DNA from: an uncultured Clostridia bacterium
GTDB lineage: Bacteria; Bacillota; Clostridia; Christensenellales; Aristaeellaceae
Assembly: GCA_937894675.1 (NCBI GenBank)
Contig: CALCQO010000001.1
Location: 1-64,000, forward strand
Reading direction: 5' to 3'
DNA length: 64,000 nt
Under the pieces are notes generated by a model. The model saw nothing but the letters and a program-made list of their open reading frames with translations. It was not told where the DNA came from and did no database searches. Below, piece after piece: positions 37,701-44,985 of the stretch. The translations under genes and the position numbers were made by a program. The number at the start of each line of letters is the position of its first letter. Position 1 is the first letter of the stretch.

Positions 37701-38241
37701 GCAGCTGAATCAGCGGGGAAATATCATAGTATTCGGGAGTCAGCCGGTCGGTGAAGCTGAGGGAGAAGGGGAAGGAGCCATTGGTGGTGGGGGTGATGTC
37801 GTTCATCATCACCTGAATCTGCCGGCTTCCGTCCGCCAGGGTGGTGGGACCGATGATCTGCTTGATCAATTGGGGATAGGGCGCCACCGAAAAGGTGTCT
37901 ATAAAGGGCACATCCGCCGCGGGGATGGTGATGGTGATATACGAGCCCACCACATTTTGCCCGGTATTATTGATGGTGCCGACAATCGAAACGCGCCCGT
38001 TCATGATGTTGGCGGGGTCGGCGTAAAACGGATAGGAGTAGACCAGGGCTAAATCGCCATTGGCGTCCTTTCCTTCCACCGCTACGCTGATTCCATAGTA
38101 GGCGGTGGAATGAAGATCCGTATACGTTGTGTGGCTTACCAGTTCCGCGGACTGCGCCAGCCCCAGTATGGGAAGCGCGGCCAAAAGAATACACGCCAGC
38201 AATAGCAGGCGTCTGCGAGCACCATCAAAAAACAATGGCAT
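31735..38241 (-). CDS. Giant secreted Cna-B-repeat adhesin, truncated by in-frame stop
   Basis: A 2168-residue product with a signal peptide ending near LGLAQSAEL (about residue 28), a large N-terminal region of about 970 residues with Ig-like/DUF11-type features, then eleven Cna-B repeats of roughly 100 residues. Repeat starts include LPVEKIWQGG, ITATKKWENL, AIVTKVWEGG, DITVTKEWKGG and GLTATKVWNNA. Each carries a (S/T)xW...G-x-PYTY segment; the eleventh ends in TGA at the Trp position. The ATG at 38241 follows AGGAGGG. As written the product is secreted without its wall anchor. Intact, it would be about 2520 residues and cell-wall-linked. Confidence 0.88.
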   Translation of the reverse strand: MPLFFDGARRRLLLLACILLAALPILGLAQSAELVSHTTYTDLHSTAYYGISVAVEGKDANGDLALVYSYPFYADPANIMNGRVSIVGTINNTGQNVVGSYITITIPAADVPFIDTFSVAPYPQLIKQIIGPTTLADGSRQIQVMMNDITPTTNGSFPFSLSFTDRLTPEYYDISPLIQLHNAQGGVAAFTTDATFIAKVDDPTIFKYIVTNANLNYKSDGRTVYGGAVNATGTAIADATDVAFFYNITTIEDTAVKIDGVTIYQDWGAGLARTSKLSKIELTDTLPTYPTLINGVAGTAVAAFDPNKNPGWTQTGNTVTYTVNDSGNNPAGRGAEYNLPNDPVKLVLSFPDAATTLTNNVTTGYTDTGITGNITNNVSAKLYPYNLETLSAENQALATSTISDSITFKLDGQIAKTYGMPYKNSNDRHQMQLDYGSMHLRRATFGIGITNVNSYPMENVVLLDHSIDDRYYFYKLTDPIGASASAIKGVYGVTAGGTEVLLWPTATSTATLKDQILDQATNDGVLAVAASVENGTVLAENAPATPRTYDKLKIVLDPDYQLQPGQSVNFFVSLGFRDPYNLEVVSPPLAPANYMYNTITASGDLMITGQAEPTPLSADQSSFDRLIPLNETISFSKTSRATNTGVGEQISFIHSLSTASIAKARMFTNPVIVDFVPDGLTFQSIYFQDKIWREGNADGSGKATYQYVPNYNNTGRPAVVIDLPDFKAGDATEKTMQMFFLINPNSASSWEADWQNTNMNRAYFTADEWLPKPEAVASTTMIGDLFDMDQDGNTAETFLGAQTPYVAVLGEEIQAQKYIRQDPADQWGPGPLILPYDSPFQYQLTVKNGQMTAVPETWIYDLLPYLGDKEYYFVDGAYPDRNSAFSPMLTGPIVVGYKPENVTIHYRTDKYPPVNPQSALADTQLWKTADQIGDWNQVTAFRIHILNIGPHETFNFTVNAKTITFNPEYVTNGREAHNNFAASYDKVNYAQSNTVSIGLRINLPVEKIWQGGTPESHVPVTVDLYRDGERVPNPDYNPADPASDPFTRLILDETNEWKGLFENLRLRDELGKLYTYTVQERETILHYNSVVSGDVQTGFAIKNTYQSPVIPITGEKIWYDGPNADNAVIYMQLYRRLRFPPDPANNPWEAKGTPARLDATTNPAWIHVGMNDQYSFEGLEYEFMVEEVDTPWTVWPEGTGRDRYIPQMETIILEDENGNITGWTFKLTNQYVPPVGDIPAYKHYLGGADDNRPTMVFDLYRYLEGETPEDALSVTQTVLENGVETQQQVYRLINAAVNYTVNFENMPLNNMDGVPYHYLVRERDLQGLTEAELTALGLTLNDQKLAANYQLSPALSGNQNLWNVYRSPMTTITATKKWENLPEGQTAPNINLQLLRDGVPFLPTASDAPAGFVNPVALPSGTLSYTWTVPATDFYEGVYNYSVVERDMPAHYIVTLGAVETDEQGHYSQLITNRYDPSSLVLRVYKQWVDGPEPKPPVWMRVTQYLDGAATGFQLTAGIIDSDVDATTSATYRWVVPGGTVVDGVTKPYTYTINEYQVGNDPVVAQGTAQQAGDYQVVQEDQFIHTSGEIQRKVINTYTVPYTSVLVSKTWLDAAGSQMAPVKDIEFTLMRQVEGGTPEEAGVQTLFANADPYQLVWDNQPLTDSAARPYRYYLEESGTPANFIFTSGTQVLSADRATLTVPTYNRYQIPTGRAIVTKVWEGGPLIKPDVHLALGRNGTTATYGVTIQNGDALTQVFSENLPFTDAQGNPYTFTLVESSLANYTIKEPVPSQTYNPDAPWPDNTLAFTITNVYNKPTTDYSVTKEFVNGEKRERPDVYIQLLRDGAVFDQENVEEFVTLVPPVTTHTWTGLDAVDDENTPYTYSVREMKADGITPVGDEVYNNYTSTVRDNVIINTYVIPTLDITVTKEWKGGAQPYPPARVELWRTETDTGDVVRMREATLTHLQPSYTWANLLGTRTNGAAYTYDVVEVDIPDNYTAQLNGNEQDGYLLTNTYDPPTIDIPVQKVWDGGPAAKPTVQMVLMQSLGGADAQQVGDTLVFADGKLEDSWKDMPLTDGDGVPYTYTVEEILTDPFYAQQQIQGDAESGFVVTNKYVSPLMGLTATKVWNNAPGETPPVSLTLLRNGVPLADPLYTNPQQVSQATQNKAS

Positions 38242-38334
38242 TATACCCTCCTGTAGCGTAAAAAATGCCGGTCCAAGCCCCAACGGCCGACGGCGAAAAA
38301 GCGGGCGATGTTGAAAAACCACCAACCCGCACAT

Positions 38335-38363
38335 AATATACCATAGTACGTTCGCTCAAACAA
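38335..38363 (-). promoter_or_regulatory. Promoter of the giant adhesin
   Basis: On the minus strand TTGTTT (38363-38358), a 17-base spacer ending TGG, and TATATT (38340-38335). It lies about 95 bases before the start codon and is the best promoter in the gap. Confidence 0.6.
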
Positions 38364-38471
38364 GAATAAATCCTTGAAATAACTAAGAAAAGCAGCAAAA
38401 ACATTCAGAAAACAAAGTATACGCTGGCGGATAATAAACACATATGCAGAATATGATGAATTAAATAAAAA

Positions 38472-38492
38472 AACCCCGGGAATGTCGGGGTT
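38472..38492 (-). terminator. Terminator of the lysR-type gene
   Basis: AACCCCG and CGGGGTT pair around GGAATGT; on the minus strand a long T run (TTTTTTTATTT) follows. It lies about 70 bases past the regulator stop. Confidence 0.75.
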
Positions 38493-38564
38493 GTTCAGCG
38501 TTTGATTGATTGCCAATCACCTGTTCGAAACGATTGCTCTAGCCGGGCCTTCAATAAACAGAAG

Positions 38565-39512
38565 TTACAGTTCATCCTCAATTTCAAACATATTGGAGTG
38601 CATGTTGTAGCTGATCTTGGTCAGGGACTGCACAAACAGGTTTTCCGCCTGGGAGAAGGGGGCCTTTTTGTTGTACGCCACCACAAACTGGATGGTGAAT
38701 TTGGGGTCCTGCAGGGAGAGCAGCTTCAGGTTGTAGTTGCTGACAAAGCGGTCAATCAGGATGCTGGGCAGGGCGGATACCCCATAGTTGAGGTAGCACA
38801 GCTTGCGCACCAGACACACGGTATCGCTGTTTACTGTCTTCTGTGGGGTAAACCCGGCGGAGGCGCACAGCTGTTCCAGCTGGCTGCGGATATTAGGCGC
38901 CTTGTTAAGGAAGATAAAGGGCTCATCCCGGAAGTGACGGAAATCCACTACCTCGTTTTCCGGGCTGTCCAGGTAATGCTGCTGGATGACCGGGTTGTTT
39001 TTGGACGCGATGAAGCGCACTTCCTCCTCAAAGAGGGGGAAATAGTCCAGCTTTTTGGAGGTGATGGGCAGGTTAACTAAAGCGAACCTAAGTTTGTTTT
39101 CCAGCAGCCTGTCAATCAGGTTTTCCTCGCTGTCATTCTCAAAGGCAAGGGAAATATTCGGGTAGTTGGTGTTGAAATAGGTAAGGATGGAGGGCAGCAG
39201 GGAGGAACTCCAGAAGGAGGAGATGCCAAAATTGACGGTACCATAGGGGTACTGGCTGGTTTCCGCTAGTTCTTCCTCCAAACCATTGGTCATGCCCACC
39301 ATCTGCTTGGCAAGCTCCACATACTTTAGCCCCGCGCTGGTAAAAATCAGCTTGCTCTCCTTGAACTCAATCAACGGCACGCCCAATGAAGTTTCCAGGG
39401 ATTTGATGTACTGGCTGAGGCCGGGCTGGGAAATAAACAGCTTTTTGGCCGCTTTGGAAATGCTGCCCTCCTCATAAACTGCAAGGATGTACGCGAATTC
39501 TTTCAAAACCAT
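38565..39512 (-). CDS. LysR-family transcriptional regulator
   Basis: A 315-residue protein with the LysR N-terminal winged helix: FAYILAVYEEGSISKAAKKLFISQPGLSQYIKSLE (about 5-39), then a periplasmic-binding-type effector domain. The ATG at 39512 is in the position expected for the family; GGAGG lies 13 bases upstream, rather far. It is transcribed away from tctCBA and the fumarylacetoacetase-family gene, the usual arrangement for a regulator of that operon. The shared gap contains an inverted repeat AAGAAC-N19-GTTCTT over the divergent promoter. The inducer is probably the organic acid carried by the transporter. Confidence 0.9.
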   Translation of the reverse strand: MVLKEFAYILAVYEEGSISKAAKKLFISQPGLSQYIKSLETSLGVPLIEFKESKLIFTSAGLKYVELAKQMVGMTNGLEEELAETSQYPYGTVNFGISSFWSSSLLPSILTYFNTNYPNISLAFENDSEENLIDRLLENKLRFALVNLPITSKKLDYFPLFEEEVRFIASKNNPVIQQHYLDSPENEVVDFRHFRDEPFIFLNKAPNIRSQLEQLCASAGFTPQKTVNSDTVCLVRKLCYLNYGVSALPSILIDRFVSNYNLKLLSLQDPKFTIQFVVAYNKKAPFSQAENLFVQSLTKISYNMHSNMFEIEDEL

Positions 39513-39641
39513 GGTGAGGATTGAGCCTCCTTCTCTGCTGCGCGTGAATCGCCGCCGGGTGATATCAGGGGTGTATCGTAAAGGAAAAGCTGGGTTTGCG
39601 TGATGCCGCCGGATGTATTGCTTTTTCTTATGGCATCTTAT

Positions 39642-39684
39642 AAGAACTTCTGATTTGACATTATAGGTTCTTCTACGGTACATT
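39642..39684 (+). promoter_or_regulatory. tct promoter with LysR-type operator
   Basis: TTGACA (39655-39660), 18 bases, then TACATT (39679-39684). Arms AAGAAC (39642-39647) and GTTCTT (39667-39672) flank the -35 box symmetrically and would suit the divergent LysR protein. The rest of the 39513-39824 gap has no gene. Confidence 0.5.
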
Positions 39685-39824
39685 TCAAGTGACATATTGT
39701 AGTTTGCCCGGGTACCGACAGTTTTAATACAGCCTGATGCGGCGGAATGCTGGTATTCTGATTATCCTTATCCCTGTTGCGTGATCAACAGTGCGGCGCA
39801 CTGATTGTAGTAAGGAGGATTATT

Positions 39825-40790
39825 ATGAAAAAGGTTCTCTCGTTTCTGTTGCTGCTGACGCTCCTGGTGGTTGTTTTCACCGGGTCGGCTTTTGCGTTGG
39901 GCAACTATCCCAGCAAGGACATCACCCTGGTTGTCGGCTTTGGTGCCGGCGGCGCTACGGACCTGATTGTCCGCCCCTTCGCGGAAGTGTTTGCCCAGAA
40001 GACCGGTGTGAACGTTATCGTAGAGAATGTGACCGGCGCTTCCGGCGCGGTTGCCGCCCAGCAAATGCTGACGGAAAAACCTGATGGCTACCGCCTGCTC
40101 ATCGGCGCGGCGCCCAACATGGTCATCATGCCCATCGCGGCGAACCTGGGGTACTCCTACGAAAACTTCACCCTGATTTCCCAATTGACCAATACCCCCA
40201 TCGCCATCGCCGTGCGCAGCGACTCCCCCTATAACACGCTGGATGAGTTTGTCGCTGCCGCCAAAGAAAAGCCCCTCACCTACTCAAGCGGCGGGGCCAA
40301 CAGCACCGACCAGCTGGCCATGGAATCCATCGCCCGCGAGAAAGAAGTCACCTTCAGCCACATGCCCTTTGATGGCGGCGCGGCCGCTACCGCGGCTCTG
40401 CTGGGCGGCCATGTGGATTCCACCGTGGGCAACCTGCCCGATGTTTCCCCCCAGTATGACGCGGGCACGCTGAAAATCCTGGCGGTCTTCGCCGACGAGC
40501 GCCTGGCCGTGCTGCCCGATGTACCCTGCATCAAGGAACTGGGATATGACAACATGGCCTTTGGCACCATCACTTCTATCGTGGCGCCTGCTGGGATGAA
40601 CGAGGAAATGATGAAATACCTGGAAGAAAAGGTCAAGGAAACCATGGACGACCCCAAACTGCAGGAAGTATGGAATAAGATGAACGTGTTTGCCGAGTAT
40701 CTGGATTCTGAAGGCCTGCTGCAGAAGTACACCAACATGATGAATTCTTTCCAGCCTTTGATTCTCAAACAGATGGAAGGCTCCAAGTAA
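39825..40790 (+). CDS. tctC: Tripartite tricarboxylate transporter substrate-binding protein
   Basis: A 321-residue secreted binding protein of the Bug/TctC family. A signal peptide ends near SAFALGNYPS (about 20-25). The family motifs YPSKDITLVVGFGAGGATDLIVRP and ENVTGASGAVAA follow, as does YSSGGANSTDQLAME. It captures a carboxylic acid outside the cell for the TctA/TctB membrane pair. AAGGAGG precedes the ATG. A hairpin after the gene separates it from tctB, which would let it be made in excess. Confidence 0.92.
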   Translation: MKKVLSFLLLLTLLVVVFTGSAFALGNYPSKDITLVVGFGAGGATDLIVRPFAEVFAQKTGVNVIVENVTGASGAVAAQQMLTEKPDGYRLLIGAAPNMVIMPIAANLGYSYENFTLISQLTNTPIAIAVRSDSPYNTLDEFVAAAKEKPLTYSSGGANSTDQLAMESIAREKEVTFSHMPFDGGAAATAALLGGHVDSTVGNLPDVSPQYDAGTLKILAVFADERLAVLPDVPCIKELGYDNMAFGTITSIVAPAGMNEEMMKYLEEKVKETMDDPKLQEVWNKMNVFAEYLDSEGLLQKYTNMMNSFQPLILKQMEGSK

Positions 40791-40804
40791 GATCTATTCA
40801 ACCT

Positions 40805-40836
40805 GAGGGACACAGTGTCTCTGTGTCCCTCTTTCT
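40805..40836 (+). terminator. Intercistronic hairpin between tctC and tctB
   Basis: GAGGGACACA (40805-40814) and TGTGTCCCTC (40822-40831) pair perfectly, followed by TTTCTTATA. It is likely a partial terminator or 3'-end stabiliser that raises tctC over tctBA expression. Confidence 0.65.
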
Positions 40837-40858
40837 TATATGACTGGAGGGGTGTTTC

Positions 40859-41317
40859 ATGTCTGAAAAAAGATCCTGGGTAAAAACTGCGGACACATGG
40901 ATTGGCCTTGGCATGATTGTGTTGTCGCTGGCCATGATTTTCTATACACGGGGGAGGAATTTCCGCTCCCTGATGGGGCTGAACCCCGGCGTGTTCCCGA
41001 TCTTTGTGTTCGCGATTCTCGGATTCTGCGGATTGCTTGTTCTGATACAGGCGCTGCGCGGCAAAGGAATGCAAAAAGTTCAGGACATCAACTGGGTGGG
41101 AACGGTTGTTGTAACCGTTGTGGTTTTTGCCTACACCTTTGCTATCGAGTTGATGGGCTTTACCATCGCTACCTTTCTTTTCCTGATGATTCTGCTTTAC
41201 TTTTTCAATAAAAGAAATTGGAAAACACTGCTGTTCGTGTCCCTTGGCGTTTCGGTGATCACATTTCTTCTGTTCACCTACGCGTTTCAGATTCCCCTGC
41301 CTACAGTATTCCTGTAA
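40859..41317 (+). CDS. tctB: Tripartite tricarboxylate transporter small membrane subunit
   Basis: A 152-residue protein with four hydrophobic segments, the size and layout of TctB. It follows tctC and precedes tctA as in the standard order. It is the small integral subunit of a proton- or sodium-driven carboxylate importer. TGGAGGGG precedes the ATG. Confidence 0.88.
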   Translation: MSEKRSWVKTADTWIGLGMIVLSLAMIFYTRGRNFRSLMGLNPGVFPIFVFAILGFCGLLVLIQALRGKGMQKVQDINWVGTVVVTVVVFAYTFAIELMGFTIATFLFLMILLYFFNKRNWKTLLFVSLGVSVITFLLFTYAFQIPLPTVFL

Positions 41318-41334
41318 AGAAGAAAGGAGAAACT

Positions 41335-42840
41335 ATGTTTGACCTTCAGCTTGTAGGAGGCGCTCTCCTTCAAATACTGCAGCCTGTCGTGCTTATGTGG
41401 ATTGCGGTGGGCGTATTTGTAGGCATTGTCTTTGGCGCGATTCCCGGCCTTACGGCAACCACGGCCATTGCCTTGTTTACCCCCATCACCTTTGGACTGG
41501 GCTTTAATGAGTCCTTCGGCTTTTTGCTGGGTATTTACTGCGGTGGGTATTGGGCAGGCGCCATCCCTTCCATCCTGATCAGAACGCCCGGCGCCCCCGG
41601 CAACGCCGCCACCGCGCTGGATGGCTATCCCATGGCCATGAGCGGCCGTCCCGCGGAAGCGCTGACCATTTCCCTGGTTGCTTCCTGGATTGGCGGCGTG
41701 TTTTCCGCCATCACCCTGTTCTTCTTCTCCCCGCTGATTTCCAGCCTGGCGCTGGACTTTGGCCCCCAGGAGTATTTCTCCGTAGCCATTCTGGGCTTCA
41801 CCGCAGTGGCCAGCATCTCGGGTAAATCCCTTTACAAAGGACTTGCCGCCGGCATGATTGGTCTGGTGCTGTCCTTTGTTGGGCTGGATCCCATTGATGG
41901 TGTGCCCCGCTTCACCTTTGGCAGCATCAACCTGCTCAGCGGCATTGAGACAACCCCTGCCCTCATCGGTTTGTTCGCGGTTTCCGAAGCGTTGGCGTCG
42001 GCGGAAAAGCTGGGCGTAAAGGCGAAAGAGATTGTGCTCAACATGGAAGGTAAAATGAGAATCCGCTGGAAGACCTATTGGGAGAACAGAGGCACCGTGC
42101 TCAAATCCGCGGTCATCGGCACCATCATCGGCGCCATCCCCGGTACAGGCTCTGTTATCGCGTCCTGGCTCAGCTATAACGAAGCCAAGCTTTCATCCAA
42201 GAATCCGGAGGAGTTTGGCAAAGGCGCGGTCGCCGGTATCATCGCGCCGGAAGTCGCCAACAATGCCGTGACGGGCGGCGCTTGCATACCGCTGCTTACC
42301 CTGGGCATCCCCGGCGACCCCACCACGGCCGTGCTGCTCTACGCCTTGATTATCCAGGGCTTAACCCCCGGACCGCTGATGATACGCGACAAGTTTGACA
42401 TGTTCGCCGTCATCCTCTTCATCCTGCTGATCGCCAACTTCATGATGCTGGGCATGGGCATGGTGCTGACCAAACAGTTTGCCAAAGTGCTGCGCACCCC
42501 CAAGCATATCATGGTGCCGGTCATTCTGGTGCTGTGCGTGGCGGGCGCCTATGGCGCGGGCAACTCCATGTTCGAGGTGCGCCTGGCGCTGACCCTTGGT
42601 GTGTTCGCGTTCTTTGCCGTCAAACTTGGTTTCCCTGTCGCTCCGATGGTGCTGGGGTTGGTGCTTGGGCCTGTTATTGAGCCCAACTTCAGGCGTGCGC
42701 TCATTGGCAGCCAAATGAACCCGGCCATCTTCATTACATCCCCCATCAGCGCGGTGTTCCTGGCCCTTACCGTACTGATTGTGGTAGTATTGTACCGCAG
42801 AAATAAAAAGATTGATAAATCATTGAACCAAGGAGGCTGA
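41335..42840 (+). CDS. tctA: Tripartite tricarboxylate transporter large membrane subunit
   Basis: A 501-residue protein with about twelve membrane segments and the TctA signatures GAIPGLTATTAIALFTPIT (near residue 35) and GTIIGAIPGTGSVIASWLSY (near 260), related half-sites of the fold. AAAGGAGA precedes the ATG at 41335; a longer open frame upstream overlaps tctB and has no site. With TctB and TctC it imports a di- or tricarboxylate, here perhaps the substrate of the downstream hydrolase. Confidence 0.94.
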   Translation: MFDLQLVGGALLQILQPVVLMWIAVGVFVGIVFGAIPGLTATTAIALFTPITFGLGFNESFGFLLGIYCGGYWAGAIPSILIRTPGAPGNAATALDGYPMAMSGRPAEALTISLVASWIGGVFSAITLFFFSPLISSLALDFGPQEYFSVAILGFTAVASISGKSLYKGLAAGMIGLVLSFVGLDPIDGVPRFTFGSINLLSGIETTPALIGLFAVSEALASAEKLGVKAKEIVLNMEGKMRIRWKTYWENRGTVLKSAVIGTIIGAIPGTGSVIASWLSYNEAKLSSKNPEEFGKGAVAGIIAPEVANNAVTGGACIPLLTLGIPGDPTTAVLLYALIIQGLTPGPLMIRDKFDMFAVILFILLIANFMMLGMGMVLTKQFAKVLRTPKHIMVPVILVLCVAGAYGAGNSMFEVRLALTLGVFAFFAVKLGFPVAPMVLGLVLGPVIEPNFRRALIGSQMNPAIFITSPISAVFLALTVLIVVVLYRRNKKIDKSLNQGG

Positions 42841-42842
42841 CT

Positions 42843-43712
42843 ATGAAACTGCTGAACTTTATCGTAAACGGCCAGGTGCACCTGGGACTGCGCCTGGAAA
42901 ACGGTGTGCTGGATGTGACAGCCCTGGGAAAGGACATGCCTGCCTGCACCGATGAGGTAATCCGCGGCGGCCAGCCCATGCTGGACAAACTGCAGAAACT
43001 GACAGGGGAAAACCACCCGTTGCTGAGCGAACAGGACATCACCTACGCCCCGGCGGTGGTAGACCCCAACCTGATTCTGTGCATTGGCCTGAATTACAAG
43101 GAGCATGTTCGCGAAGGCGGCCAGTCGGACCGGCCATTGCCCGAGCATCCCGTCTGGTTCAATAAGTTTTCCGCCTCCCTGGTGGGGCATAACCAGAAGG
43201 TCATCCGCTGCAAGGCTTCCCAACAGCATGACGCCGAGGCGGAGATTGTGGTCATTATCGGCAAGAAGGGCCGCTATATCCCCAAGGAGGAGGCGCGGGA
43301 CTATATCTTCGGCTACACCCTGGGCAACGACATTTCCGCCAGGGATCTGCAGTTCCGCTCCAAGCAGTGGCTGATTGGCAAGGGCAACGATACTTTCGGC
43401 CCCCTGGGCCCCCATATTGTCACCAAGGATCAGATTGATGAAAGCACCCTGAACATCCGCGGCACCATCAACGGCGAGGTGCGCCAGGACAGCATGGTGA
43501 ACAAAATGATCTTCGATATCCCCGCCCAGATTGCCGATGTATCCCAGTTCTTCGAGCTGAACCCTGGAGACGTCATCTACACCGGCACCTGCGAAGGGGT
43601 TATCATGGGGCGCATGCCGCCGCTGACCAAGGATTGGCTCAAGCCCGGCGATGTGGTCACGGTGGAATCTGACCAAATCGGCGTGCTGCGCAATGTAATC
43701 GCGGACGAGTAA
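42843..43712 (+). CDS. Fumarylacetoacetate hydrolase-family protein
   Basis: A 289-residue protein of the FAH superfamily. LCIGLNYKEHVREG, HDAEAEIVVIIG (metal-binding Glu pair), YIFGYTLGNDISARDLQ (metal-binding Asp) and the C-terminal LNPGDVIYTGTCEGV are visible. Members cleave or decarboxylate 2-oxo acids, for example acylpyruvases and 2-hydroxyhepta-2,4-diene-dioate isomerases. It begins three bases after tctA, so it is in the same operon and likely acts on the imported carboxylate. The exact reaction is unknown. Confidence 0.9.
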   Translation: MKLLNFIVNGQVHLGLRLENGVLDVTALGKDMPACTDEVIRGGQPMLDKLQKLTGENHPLLSEQDITYAPAVVDPNLILCIGLNYKEHVREGGQSDRPLPEHPVWFNKFSASLVGHNQKVIRCKASQQHDAEAEIVVIIGKKGRYIPKEEARDYIFGYTLGNDISARDLQFRSKQWLIGKGNDTFGPLGPHIVTKDQIDESTLNIRGTINGEVRQDSMVNKMIFDIPAQIADVSQFFELNPGDVIYTGTCEGVIMGRMPPLTKDWLKPGDVVTVESDQIGVLRNVIADE

Positions 43713-43723
43713 TCTTGGTACGC

Positions 43724-43769
43724 AAAAGCCCGCGGTATTGTTTCTTCGTGAAACAGCCGCGGGCTTTTT
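43724..43769. terminator. Terminator of the tct operon
   Basis: AAAAGCCCGCGG and CCGCGGGCTTTT are perfect arms around a 21-base loop, which includes a small TTTC/GAAA hairpin. A/T runs on both sides allow bidirectional use with the convergent DUF1801 gene. Confidence 0.85.
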
Positions 43770-43878
43770 GCCGCCGGGGGAAAACGCCTCGAGGTACGCA
43801 GGACAGAGCCATTGTCAAGAGAAGCTCCCGGCGCCTGCGCAGGGGGGCACTAAACAAGTCTCTGCCGGGCATGCCTGC

Positions 43879-44250
43879 CTACTTGCGCCAGAAGGTTTTC
43901 GTGTCCTTCTTGTCGTCGATGTTGAATTGAATCATGCGGCGCAGAAACTCCCTGTCCAGTTCCTGGTTCCATTTTACCTGCATCAGCATCTGGCCGTGGG
44001 AGTACCCCTTGGCCTTGATTTCCTGGGAAAACTGGTGCAGCCCGGCGGCCTCCAGGGCAATGTTGTAATGGTTTTTCGCCACGCTGAAGGCGATGATGAA
44101 GGTGCCGTGGTGGGTGAACATGGGCTGGCTCCAGGCGATGCGGGCCTCCAGTTGGGGGAACTCTTGCCCAATCCACTGGAGGATGTCCTGTATTTTGGCG
44201 CGGTTTTCCTCGTTGGGGATGGTGGCCAGGTATTCGTCAAAGGTTTTCAT
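43879..44250 (-). CDS. DUF1801 / YdhG-like protein
   Basis: A 123-residue protein of the DUF1801 (YdhG-like, frataxin-like fold) family. KTFDEYLATIPNEENRAKIQDILQWI starts the domain, and IAWSQPMFTHHGTFIIAFSVAKNHYNIAL is its core. Some relatives have been proposed to be iron chaperones, but the role here is uncertain. GGGAGGCTTTT precedes the ATG. Confidence 0.82.
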   Translation of the reverse strand: MKTFDEYLATIPNEENRAKIQDILQWIGQEFPQLEARIAWSQPMFTHHGTFIIAFSVAKNHYNIALEAAGLHQFSQEIKAKGYSHGQMLMQVKWNQELDREFLRRMIQFNIDDKKDTKTFWRK

Positions 44251-44382
44251 AAAAGCCTCCCGAAAAATCAGTCAATAGATTGTACCCATCTTCAGATTCA
44301 TTCAGAATTGCTTCAGGGATTTCCCCGATATTTCGTGGTATAGTAGATATATCAACAGGGGCACAGCCCGGGAGGTACGAGA

Positions 44383-44676
44383 ATGAACCGAGTGAAAGGA
44401 TTTGAGAAGGTAGGCGCCTACCTGATCCCCAAGAAGGAAGCGGGGGAATACAAGCGTCAGCGCAAATTGGCGCGCAAACTGGCCATCCAGGCCATGGAGG
44501 GCTTTTGCTACCGCGCCCACACCGCCTTTAACGGCGGGGAGGATGGGGAAGCCGTGGTGGGTCTGGATAAAAAGGGCGAGCTGCAGGCGCTGATTCACCT
44601 GGATCCCGATGGCGTGCATGCCATACTGGAAGCCCATGAGCAGGGGCGCTTAACCGAATTGCTGCAGGAAGTGTAA
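44383..44676 (+). CDS. Small hypothetical protein
   Basis: A 97-residue, strongly charged protein with no recognised domain. The first half is basic and helical (KRQRKLARKLAIQAME). The second is acidic with a DKKGELQALIHLDPDG segment. GGGAGGTACGAGA before the ATG supports translation. Confidence 0.6.
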   Translation: MNRVKGFEKVGAYLIPKKEAGEYKRQRKLARKLAIQAMEGFCYRAHTAFNGGEDGEAVVGLDKKGELQALIHLDPDGVHAILEAHEQGRLTELLQEV

Positions 44677-44680
44677 ATAG

Positions 44681-44895
44681 CAAAGGCCGCGCTGCGTGGC
44701 GCGGCTCAGCGTGTCGAAAAAACCAGCATCCGCATGTTTCGATACCGAAACATGCTTGCGTTTACTTCATCTGCCGGAATCGGTCACTTACTAAAAATGT
44801 AAGCATCCTCTTCCGGCAGATTCGTTCCTAGCCTTGCCGGCTTTTTGGACACGCTGCACTTCTTTGACTGTCTTTAACCGCGCCAGGCGCGGCTT
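44681..44895. repeat. Nested inverted-repeat element (possible structured RNA or MITE-like element)
   Basis: An outer pair CAGCGTGTCGAAAAA (44707-44721) and TTTTTGGACACGCTG (44842-44856) matches except at one base. Inside are a perfect hairpin GCATGTTTCG-ATAC-CGAAACATGC (44732-44755) and a second stem ATCTGCCGGAA (44769-44779) with TTCCGGCAGAT (44811-44821), which itself contains CTTAC/GTAAG (44787-44803). GC-rich hairpins lie just outside on each side (GCCGCGC/GCGCGGC near 44686-44705 and CCGCGCC/CGCGG near 44878-44892, the latter followed by CTTTC). The whole gap between two genes is thus taken up by secondary structure. Confidence 0.55.
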
Positions 44896-44985
44896 TCTCA
44901 TGGAGGATTGCATAAAGCGCGGCTCTATGCAAAGAGGAATCCCTATGGTATACTTTGAACACTAAAAGCGAATCAGGGGGACGAT

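Noticed and set aside
32000..38200. DNA direct repeats or CRISPR-like array in the adhesin
   Set aside because: The periodicity is at protein level (Cna-B domains); no identical DNA repeats with unique spacers are visible.
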